A stretch of DNA of 64,000 bases from Nitratireductor mangrovi (GTDB lineage: Bacteria; Pseudomonadota; Alphaproteobacteria; Rhizobiales; Rhizobiaceae), in assembly GCF_007922615.2 (NCBI RefSeq), contig NZ_CP042301.2, positions 1,984,001-2,048,000 of the forward strand, written 5' to 3'. The translations under genes and the position numbers were made by a program. Shown here in pieces: positions 39,517 to 46,473 of the stretch. The notes beneath the pieces are model-generated. The model was not told the DNA's origin and ran no database searches. It worked only from the letters and a program-made list of their open reading frames with translations. Positions within the stretch are counted from its first letter, which is position 1; the number at the start of each line of letters is the position of its first letter.

Positions 39517-40551
39517 ATGCCGTCCTTCGCCGGTTTTCCCGTCTGGCTGAACGTCGTTGCCTTCGCGGTCTCCGCCGGGGCCGTCTGGATCGCTGGTACG
39601 CGGCTGTCCTATTACGTCGATGCGATTTCGCGTCACACCGGCCTCGGCCAGGCCGTGCTCGGGGTCTTCCTGCTTGGCGGCATCACCTCCCTGCCGGAGA
39701 TCGCCGTTGCCGGCACCGCCTCGTTCGGCGGCAATGCGCCGCTGGCCGTCAACAATCTGCTCGGCGGCTTCTCCATGCAGGTCGCAGTGCTGGCGGTGGC
39801 CGACCTCGCCATGCGCCAGCATGCACTCACCTTCGCCGTGCCCAATCCGATCGTCCTCCTTCAGGGCGCGCTCGGCATTCTCCTGGTGGCCTTGGTCTGC
39901 TTCGGCATTGCCGTCGGCGACATCGCGATCCTGGGTGCCGGCGCGTGGACCTGGGGTGTGTTCGCCCTGTTCCTGTTTGCGATCCGGCTCATCGCCAGGT
40001 CTGAAAGACAACCGTCGTGGCAGGTCGTCGGCCAGCCGCCGGGTCCCGAGATCGGCCAGACCGAGACCGCTGCGGAACATTCCCTGCGCCATGCCGTCAT
40101 CGGCACTGCTGTCGCCGCGGCCGTGATCCTGTGCGCCGGCTATGTCCTTTCCGAAAGCGGCGAGGCGCTAGCGGAACAGACCGGGCTCGGATCGAGCTTC
40201 TTCGGAGCGGTCTTCGTCGCGATTTCCACCTCACTGCCCGAGGTCAGCACGGTGTTGGCGGCGGTCAGGCTGCGCCGCTACGTGATGGCGGTTTCCGACA
40301 TATTCGGCACCAACCTTTTCGATCTCGCGGTCATCTTTCTGGTCGACCTGTTTTATTTCGGCGGCCCGGTCCTCAACGAAGTCGGGCAATTCTCCATCGT
40401 CGCCGGACTGATCGGTATTCTGGTCACCGGTCTCTACCTGGTCGGCCTGATCGAGCGGCGCAATCCGTTGGTGTTCGGGATCGGCCTCGACACGATCGCG
40501 GTCGTGGTCACTTATCTGGGCGGCATCGGTTTCCTCTACACATTGCGCTGA
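39517..40551 (+). CDS. Cation (Ca2+/Na+) antiporter of the CaCA superfamily
   Basis: 344 residues, about ten transmembrane segments in two halves. Each half has an alpha-repeat: GGITSLPEIAVAGTAS..GNAPLAVNNLLGG near residue 54 and VAISTSLPEVSTVLAA....AVSDIFGTNLFD near residue 237. The TSLPE glutamates are the cation ligands of Na+/Ca2+ and Ca2+/H+ exchangers. Located 37 bp after the SDR fusion gene, hence likely the second gene of that operon. Confidence 0.87.
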   Translation: MPSFAGFPVWLNVVAFAVSAGAVWIAGTRLSYYVDAISRHTGLGQAVLGVFLLGGITSLPEIAVAGTASFGGNAPLAVNNLLGGFSMQVAVLAVADLAMRQHALTFAVPNPIVLLQGALGILLVALVCFGIAVGDIAILGAGAWTWGVFALFLFAIRLIARSERQPSWQVVGQPPGPEIGQTETAAEHSLRHAVIGTAVAAAVILCAGYVLSESGEALAEQTGLGSSFFGAVFVAISTSLPEVSTVLAAVRLRRYVMAVSDIFGTNLFDLAVIFLVDLFYFGGPVLNEVGQFSIVAGLIGILVTGLYLVGLIERRNPLVFGIGLDTIAVVVTYLGGIGFLYTLR

Positions 40552-40556
40552 GCATT

Positions 40557-40582
40557 GGAACCCCGACGGCCGGTTGTACGTA
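40557..40582 (+). promoter_or_regulatory. Possible second EcfG-type promoter
   Basis: GGAAC (40557-40561), 17-base spacer, CGTA (40579-40582); one mismatch to GGAAC-N16/17-CGTT. It ends 30 bp before the small gene at 40613, a suitable distance. Reported as a candidate because the neighbouring operon also has such a promoter. Confidence 0.45.
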
Positions 40583-40612
40583 TTCCTTCTGGGTGCCAAG
40601 CCGGGAAATGCG

Positions 40613-40879
40613 ATGCCGACAAGCAGCACGTCAAACAAAGGGAACGACGAGCGCCTGGCCACGCCGGGCGGCGGCAAGGTCACCCGCCAGCAGGTCATGA
40701 ACGTGCTGGCGAATCCGGGTTACTCAGCCGACGCCCGAAAGGGGCGGTTGAAGGAAGCTCTCACAGCCCTGGAACGGGACAAGCATCTGTCGGACGAGGA
40801 CCGGGAACTGGCGGACGCCATCAGGCAAATTCTCGACGACTACCAGGCCGGGCGGCCGATTTCCGACGACGTTCTGTAG
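40613..40879 (+). CDS. Small hypothetical protein
   Basis: 88 residues, hydrophilic, with a Ser/Asn/Gly-rich start and a predicted helical body (VTRQQVMNVLANPG, RLKEALTALERDKHLSDEDRELADAIRQIL). No family recognised. The ATG at 40613 was chosen because the frame upstream lacks coding character. Flanked by stress-type genes and possibly by its own EcfG-type promoter, so a stress role can be supposed but not shown. Confidence 0.6.
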   Translation: MPTSSTSNKGNDERLATPGGGKVTRQQVMNVLANPGYSADARKGRLKEALTALERDKHLSDEDRELADAIRQILDDYQAGRPISDDVL

Positions 40880-41051
40880 CCAATACTGACCCCTCTTACG
40901 CGGAACAGGAGCCCTCGGTTTTCCTTGCCGGAATCCATGAACAAGACTAAAGTATAACAAGTTGTGCGAAGGCCCGTAGGGCTTGTGCGCGGCCAGAAGC
41001 CATGAACAGCCCTTGGGCCGGTCAAGTGACCGCACCTGAAAGGAGGTTGTC

Positions 41052-41411
41052 ATGGCAACCGTTGACAAGCACCACTGGTACAGTCTCGACATGCATCGGC
41101 CGTGGGAGGACGTCACCTCGATGATCCTCGGCGCCGTCGTTGTCATCTCCCCGGTCATCATGGCGCCCGCCGATGGCGTGATCGCCATTTCGAGCGGGCT
41201 TGCCGGCGTCCTGATCGTCATGCTCGGCGCTCTGGAATTCGTCAGCCTGCGCCGATGGCAGGAATATATCGAGGTGCTTTGCGGCGCGTGGCTTGTCGTG
41301 GCGCCCTTCGCGCTCGGCTATGCCGGCACGCTGCGTGCCGCCCACATGGCCATCGGCCTGGCGGTGATCGTCCTCGGCCTGCTCGAAGTTCGTCAGGATC
41401 GCGTTCGCTGA
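41052..41411 (+). CDS. SPW repeat membrane protein
   Basis: 119 residues with four hydrophobic segments in two SPW-type repeats (MILGAVVVISPVI and VLCGAWLVVAPFALGY), the pattern of the SPW family (PF03779). AAAGGAGG stands five bases before the ATG. The preceding SDR fusion protein carries similar repeats, so the two may work together in the membrane. Function unknown. Confidence 0.85.
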   Translation: MATVDKHHWYSLDMHRPWEDVTSMILGAVVVISPVIMAPADGVIAISSGLAGVLIVMLGALEFVSLRRWQEYIEVLCGAWLVVAPFALGYAGTLRAAHMAIGLAVIVLGLLEVRQDRVR

Positions 41412-41445
41412 CCCATCGCACGCGCGACCTGCAGCGCTGATGGTT

Positions 41446-41473
41446 GGCCGGCCACCCCGCGAGGCGGCCGGCC
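41446..41473. terminator. Possible hairpin between convergent SPW and glyoxalase-like genes
   Basis: GGCCGGCC (41446-41453), 12-base loop, GGCCGGCC (41466-41473). There is no T tract, but the position between two convergent gene ends suggests a shared transcription stop or RNA-stabilising structure. Confidence 0.4.
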
Positions 41474-41480
41474 GCCACGA

Positions 41481-42035
41481 TCAACCCGCCTTCTCGTTCT
41501 CCATGAACCGGATACGGTTGTTGAACGGGTCGATCACCGTCACCTCGAGGCCCCACTCCTGGCGCTCCAGCCCCGGACGCATGTATTTGTAGTTTCGCGA
41601 CAGCAACTCGGCGTGAAAGACGCGGATGCCCTTCATATTGACGACCATGTTGCCGCCAGGGGTCGCGTCGCCCGCATGTTCGGAAAGATGCAGTTTCAGC
41701 CCGCCACGCGAGACCTGGGTGTAGAGTGGAAAGTTCTCGCCGAACCGGTGTTCCCAGTCGATCGAGAATCCCAGGAAGCCGAGATAGAACTCGTGCGCCT
41801 TGGCAACGTCGAAGATTCGCACGATCGGCACTGCTTGCTCGAAGACGATCCCCGCCCCGCTCGCTGGCGCCGATCGGTCCCGCTCGATCTTCGACGACAG
41901 GATATTCCAGTTTTCAAGCCCGAACTGGCGGGCGACGATCTCCAGCGCCTGGTTGTGTGGCAGATCGATGTTGTTGGAGGCCAGTGCCTCGCGCATGGCT
42001 TTCGCCATTGCCTTGGCATCATGAAATGTACGCAT
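41481..42035 (-). CDS. Glyoxalase/bleomycin-resistance (VOC) superfamily protein
   Basis: 184 residues. Residues about 5-50 form a helical module (KAMAKAMREALASNNIDLPHNQALEIVARQFGLENWNILS) seen in front of some glyoxalase-like proteins; residues about 65-180 form a VOC domain (VPIVRIFDVAKAHEFYLGFLGF, HLSEHAGDATPGG, VTVIDPFNNRIRF). Predicted cytoplasmic, either binding a drug or catalysing a metal-dependent step. Which of the two cannot be told. Confidence 0.83.
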   Translation of the reverse strand: MRTFHDAKAMAKAMREALASNNIDLPHNQALEIVARQFGLENWNILSSKIERDRSAPASGAGIVFEQAVPIVRIFDVAKAHEFYLGFLGFSIDWEHRFGENFPLYTQVSRGGLKLHLSEHAGDATPGGNMVVNMKGIRVFHAELLSRNYKYMRPGLERQEWGLEVTVIDPFNNRIRFMENEKAG

Positions 42036-42387
42036 GGGTCTGATCCTTCACGTGCGGCGAAGTCGCGGAAATCAGTGCCCGCATTGCTGACGCGTTCGCC
42101 GACCGGAAAGACCAGTGGAAGAATGCCGTCGATGCATTCGCCATGCCTTGATGGGCGCGGGCTGCCGGCTGCATCGGGCCGTCAGGAACCGGTAGCCCGG
42201 TGGTCGCGCCGCGTCAAGAAAGGTGGCGATGGGAAAACTGCGGGCCGGGCGGGACAGGTGCTCGTCTGCCATTTCGTTGGCCAGGCGGAGAAACCGGGAA
42301 AAAGACCGTCCTGTTCACCGTACCGCCGCGCCCGGTTGACACGGCCCGCAGCACTCGGGACAACGCCGCCGCCACGCGATGGTTCCC
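42036..42387. other. 352-bp intergenic region, no feature recognised
   Basis: Between the glyoxalase-like gene and the 3' end of the histidine kinase gene. I see no frame with a credible start, no RNA gene and no clear terminator. It may hold the promoter of the glyoxalase-like gene. Confidence 0.5.
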
Positions 42388-44073
42388 TCACCCCGCGGCG
42401 CTGTCGTTTTCGTCGGGTCGCCATTCGAGCTTGCTGCGCAGCGTTTCCGCGCGCCAGCGCAACCCCTCTCTGGCGAAGGTGAGGGCGACCGTGCCGCCGA
42501 TCGCCGCCGCCGCGTGGACTTCGAGCACCGTGGTTCCGAAGCCGCGCCGCTTGGTTTCTTTCACCGGCGGGCCATCCTGCTCGGCCCACTCGATCGCGAT
42601 CCGCTCTTCGTCACCCTCGCCCGCGAACGTCCATCTGACGTCGATCCGGCCCTGCGGCACCGACAACGCGCCGTACTTGACCGCATTGGTGCCGAGTTCG
42701 TGAAATGCCATGCCGAGGTTCTGCACCGCATCCGGCTTGAGCAGGAAAGGCTCGCCGCGGACGACGACACGCTCGACATCATTGACGAAAGTCGCGATCT
42801 GCCGGCGGATAAGCGCATTGAGCGACACGCCCGCCCAGCCCTGCTCGGTCAGGAGGTCGATCGAGCGCGCAAAGCCCTCCAGCCTTTCTCCTGCCTTCGG
42901 CAGGAACGCCTCCAGCGAATCCGACTGGCGCGCCGTCTGCCGCATCATCGACTGGACCACGGCCAGCATGTTTTTCGTTCGGTGGACCAGTTCGCGCAGG
43001 ATGAAATGCGTCCGCTCCTCCGATTGCGCCCGGTCGAAAGACGCTTCCGTCAGCGCGTATGCGACGAGGTCGGTTTCCCTCATGCCGGTTTGCGCCGGTG
43101 AGACGATTTCTCCCGCACCCAGTTTGCGCGCCATGCGCGACAGCTGACGGATGGCGCGCCGCAGGCGGAAGGCGAGCAGCAGTACGGCGAGTGCCGACAG
43201 TACCGAAAGCGCGATGCCGCCGACAAAAAGCCGCCCCCAGCTTTCCAGTATCGACGCCTGGCCGCTTCGCACCGGCCCCCAGACGAAGGAACGCCATGAC
43301 CAGCCAACGATCGATGAATACGCCGCGATGCCGGCCTCGCCGTCCAGATCTATATCGATCACTCCGGAATTGTTGTTGATGCGGCTCTGAAGATCGCCAA
43401 AGAGCGCCGCGCCGACACGCCCGTCGAAGGTATCGTTGGCCGCCACGAGTTGGCCGTTCTGATCCACGGCGGCGTAGAACCAGTCGGAAGGCATCGAGCC
43501 GGTGGCGATCAGCGCGGACAGGTCTTCGGCGTTCTGGGTCATGATCAGCGCCGCCGCTCCGCCCCCCGACGTTTCCGCCAATGGCTGGATGACGTTGAAG
43601 ACCCATTTTCCACTGGTGCGGCCAAAAAAGGTCGGCGACACCTCGACCCGCCCGGATTCGAGCGCGCTGACCAGGCTGTCGAGGTCGGAGGTCGGCCCGA
43701 GCGGTGTGCCGAAAGGCACCCGCGTGTTGAGCAATTGCTGCCCGCTGCGGTCGACGGCGATGATGAACCAGGGGCTGCCCGCAAGCGCTGCCTGCGTGCG
43801 GTTATGGAAAGCGCGCAGGTCGCCTTCCATCAGTTCCGGGCTGGTCGACAGCAGGTTGAGGGTCGTCGCCATGTCGCGCAGCTGGCGTTCGATCGCGGTG
43901 GAGTTGGCAATCGCTGCCGCGACGGCGCGGCGTTCCAGTGCCGCATGCTCGCGCTGTTCGAGTTGCAGCAAGAGCAGCGCGACGAAGAGCAGCAGCGGGA
44001 CCAGGATCGCCGCAGCCATCGCCGCCAGATAGATCGTTATGGAAAGTCTGATGGGACCGAGGCGGGTGTTCAC
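42388..44073 (-). CDS. HWE-family sensor histidine kinase
   Basis: 561 residues. A membrane segment near 12-35, a periplasmic dCache-like sensor (about 36-275), a second membrane segment (about 278-300), a HAMP-like linker, and an HWE kinase core: phospho-acceptor H364 in ELVHRTKNMLAVVQSM, MAFHELGTNAVKYGAL, and the Trp-x-Glu hallmark in IEWAEQDGP. Starts with GTG at 44073 (MNTRLGPIRL). HWE kinases in these bacteria often feed the PhyR general stress pathway, but no partner response regulator is adjacent. Confidence 0.9.
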   Translation of the reverse strand: MNTRLGPIRLSITIYLAAMAAAILVPLLLFVALLLLQLEQREHAALERRAVAAAIANSTAIERQLRDMATTLNLLSTSPELMEGDLRAFHNRTQAALAGSPWFIIAVDRSGQQLLNTRVPFGTPLGPTSDLDSLVSALESGRVEVSPTFFGRTSGKWVFNVIQPLAETSGGGAAALIMTQNAEDLSALIATGSMPSDWFYAAVDQNGQLVAANDTFDGRVGAALFGDLQSRINNNSGVIDIDLDGEAGIAAYSSIVGWSWRSFVWGPVRSGQASILESWGRLFVGGIALSVLSALAVLLLAFRLRRAIRQLSRMARKLGAGEIVSPAQTGMRETDLVAYALTEASFDRAQSEERTHFILRELVHRTKNMLAVVQSMMRQTARQSDSLEAFLPKAGERLEGFARSIDLLTEQGWAGVSLNALIRRQIATFVNDVERVVVRGEPFLLKPDAVQNLGMAFHELGTNAVKYGALSVPQGRIDVRWTFAGEGDEERIAIEWAEQDGPPVKETKRRGFGTTVLEVHAAAAIGGTVALTFAREGLRWRAETLRSKLEWRPDENDSAAG

Positions 44074-44220
44074 TTGATGGTTCCGTGGCTCCGCGCGGCG
44101 CCGGTCGTCCCGCCAGCGCTCTGCAGCCGGACCAGCAATAGAGCAATTTATGCCGCGGAGGTATCCGTTTTCTGCTGGATTGCCAGCCGGCACCGTCGTG
44201 CCGTTTCGAGGCGGCGGCCG

Positions 44221-44673
44221 CTAAGCCCGCCTCTCGTCCAGATAGCGCCGCACCTTTTCCAGGGCGGGAATCGTTTGCGCGATGAGTTCGGGCGACACCG
44301 CCTTCACCAGCGCGTCGATCTCCGGCGCCATCGCCGCGACCGCCGCCTCGCGCGCCGCCAGCCCCTTCGGCGTGATGGTCACCAGCTTCGCGCGCCCGTC
44401 GCGCGCATCCGGGCCGACAGCGACGTGGCCTTTTTCCGAGAGATAGCGGATGGTGTGGGTCATCGCCCCCTTGGTCACCTGCATGGCATTGGCGAGCCGG
44501 AGCGGGCTCCATCCTCCGCCCAGCCGCGCCAGATGGTTGAGCACGCCGAACTGCGCCATCGTCATGCCGTCCGGCAACGCCTTTTCCATAGCGTTGCCGG
44601 ACAGTTGCGCGATGATGCCGATCTCGGTCATGAAGCGGAAGGCGTCGCCGATTGTTCCGCCTTCATCCTTCAT
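44221..44673 (-). CDS. MarR-family transcriptional regulator
   Basis: 150 residues with a winged helix-turn-helix (MTMAQFGVLNHLARLGGGWSP, LANAMQVTKGAMTHTIRYLSEKG, DARDGRAKLVTITPKG). The DGR wing is typical of MarR. It overlaps the stop of the nitroreductase-like gene by ATGA, so both come from one message; autoregulation through the palindromes upstream of that gene is likely. Confidence 0.9.
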   Translation of the reverse strand: MKDEGGTIGDAFRFMTEIGIIAQLSGNAMEKALPDGMTMAQFGVLNHLARLGGGWSPLRLANAMQVTKGAMTHTIRYLSEKGHVAVGPDARDGRAKLVTITPKGLAAREAAVAAMAPEIDALVKAVSPELIAQTIPALEKVRRYLDERRA

Positions 44674-45830
44674 GCGCTGCCGATCCGTGTTTCCAGCGGC
44701 CAGCGCGGGCTGGCCTTGATGGCGGGACCATAGCCGAGCCGCACCAGCATTTGCAGCGTCTCGTCGGCGCCGATCCCCAGTTCCGCCCGCATACCCTCGT
44801 GATGCGGCTTCATCTCGGCATATTCCTGCAACGCCTGGCTCAGGGGCTGCATGGCGATGCCGCGCGCCGTCGCGGCAAGGTTGAGACGCAGATGGTCGCG
44901 CCCGGCGGCGATCTGGTCGGCGCGGCGATTGCCCGCCGTCGTCGTCCACATGAACGCCACCGCCGTGTCGAACGGTTCCTTCAGCACCGGCATCTGCTGC
45001 CGGAAGGCGGTCGATTGCGGGTCGAGCAGCGCCTCGCGCGTCAACAGCCCGGCGAGCTTCAGCCCCTCCATCAGCGGACCGGAAAGGTCGATCCCGTCCG
45101 GATTGGCCTCGATCTCGGCGCGGCCGATCCGCATCAGGTCGACGCTCTCCTTCAGCGCCTCCGGCGTGAGAAGCTCCGTTTCCATCGCCGCCCAGGCAAG
45201 CGACCGCAGCGCCGCGACCTTGCCGGCATCGTCCGTATGCGCGACGCGCACCGATCGCGCTGCCTTGGCGATCGCCGCCAGCGCCTCGTCCGCCACGGGT
45301 CGGGACGTATCATAGGCTTCCTTGTTGGAGCGCCGGTCGAGCACATGCGCAAACAGCGGATCGGGCCTGATCGCCGGGTCGGACACCAGCCGCAGCGTCG
45401 CGACCGGCCGCCGGTCGAGGCGCGGCTGCGGTTCGCCCTCGGGGAAAAGCTGCACCTCGGTGGCGAACCCGTGCTCGGCCGCCGCCATCACGAAAAGCTC
45501 GATGAAGCAGCCAAGGCCGATGGTGATCTGGCGGTCGAACGGGTCGGTCTCCGGCAGCCGCCGCTCCGGCTCGCAATAAAGCGTCACGGTGTCGTTGCCT
45601 GTGAGATCGGCGAGCCAGGGCTGCCGGTTGTGCGGATTGGGCGCCAGCAGCGCATAGGAAAGCGCCGTCAGCCGCGCATCGTTCCGCCCCTCGCCCGCCG
45701 CTTCCCAGGGCTTGCGCGCCGCGGCCGGGTCGCGTGTCGCCGCCCAAAGCCCGCCGCCGCCCGCCGCCAGCACCACGCCGCCGCCGAGAAGTTTCAGAAA
45801 ATTCCGCCTGCCGCGTCCGTCATTCGCCAT
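44670..45830 (-). CDS. Tat-exported Acg-type nitroreductase family protein
   Basis: 386 residues. A twin-arginine signal GRRNFLKLLGGG at residues 7-18, with the h-region ending near WAATRDPAAA. The mature part resembles the nitroreductase-like family of the Mycobacterium Acg protein: NPHNRQPWLADL near residue 65, R..VATLRL, RRSNKEAYDT near 190, and DHLRLNLAATARGIAMQPLSQAL near 320, the FMN-binding half. Acg proteins bind flavin without clear nitroreductase activity. Physiological role unknown. First gene of an operon with marR. Confidence 0.82.
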   Translation of the reverse strand: MANDGRGRRNFLKLLGGGVVLAAGGGGLWAATRDPAAARKPWEAAGEGRNDARLTALSYALLAPNPHNRQPWLADLTGNDTVTLYCEPERRLPETDPFDRQITIGLGCFIELFVMAAAEHGFATEVQLFPEGEPQPRLDRRPVATLRLVSDPAIRPDPLFAHVLDRRSNKEAYDTSRPVADEALAAIAKAARSVRVAHTDDAGKVAALRSLAWAAMETELLTPEALKESVDLMRIGRAEIEANPDGIDLSGPLMEGLKLAGLLTREALLDPQSTAFRQQMPVLKEPFDTAVAFMWTTTAGNRRADQIAAGRDHLRLNLAATARGIAMQPLSQALQEYAEMKPHHEGMRAELGIGADETLQMLVRLGYGPAIKASPRWPLETRIGSA

Positions 45831-45856
45831 CCTGGCCTCCTTATGGTTTAACGCTC

Positions 45857-45881
45857 AACTATCAGATAGTTTATCGATAAA
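45857..45881. promoter_or_regulatory. Palindromic operator candidate for the MarR regulator
   Basis: AACTAT-CAG-ATAGTT (45857-45871) and TTTATCGATAAA (45870-45881) are two overlapping perfect palindromes. They are flanked by a further inverted pair, GGTTTA/TAAACC. The site is 27-51 bp before the start of the nitroreductase-like gene, where MarR regulators usually bind. Confidence 0.6.
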
Positions 45882-45991
45882 CCATCTTCAAGGCCGCATC
45901 GTGCTCGCCGGCCAATCCTGGCGCCAATGCGTGATCCCGGTTGGCTTCGCCGCAGGTGGCCGCCCCCGGTCGAAACCGTTAGGCTGCGCCG

Positions 45992-46393
45992 ATGTTCGCA
46001 GCCGCCAAATTCGTTCATTTGGTTTCGCTCGGCCTCGTCGCGCTGGCGATTGCCAACGCCTTTCTCGGTCCGCGCGCCGCCCGCGCCGCCGCCCCTGTCC
46101 GGAACGAGCTCTTTGCCGTCATCGCGCTGTTCGGCCGGCTTGGCCGCATCGGCCTCCTGCTTCTCTGGCTCACCGGCATATGGATGCTGTTCGACCGCTA
46201 TGGCGGCAATCCGGCCGGCCTGCCCGCCACCTTCCTGTGGAAGCTCGGCTTCGTCGTCGCCGCCACCATCGGCGTCATCGTCATCGACTACACGCCATGG
46301 CGCCACCACCCGCCCGTCGTCGCCATCGGCGGCCTGATCGCCGACGCCGCCATCGTTGTCGCCGTGCTCCTTGCCGTCCTGACCTTCAACTGA
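45992..46393 (+). CDS. Small integral membrane protein
   Basis: 133 residues, four hydrophobic segments (about 5-25, 40-65, 82-102 and 110-130), with the first helix reading KFVHLVSLGLVALAI. The arrangement resembles DUF2269/CopD-like membrane proteins, but the resemblance is weak. Ends 80 bp before the helicase gene. Function unknown. Confidence 0.65.
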   Translation: MFAAAKFVHLVSLGLVALAIANAFLGPRAARAAAPVRNELFAVIALFGRLGRIGLLLLWLTGIWMLFDRYGGNPAGLPATFLWKLGFVVAATIGVIVIDYTPWRHHPPVVAIGGLIADAAIVVAVLLAVLTFN

Positions 46394-46473
46394 CCCCTGC
46401 CGCCGCCCCCCCGATGGCGGCAGCGTGGCCGAGTTTTCTGGCCTTTCGCCCCCGAATCACTACATTCGGAGGA

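Noticed and set aside
42036..42387. Small genes in the gap before the histidine kinase
   Set aside because: Short frames here have no ribosome binding site and no sequence pattern beyond GC-rich noise.
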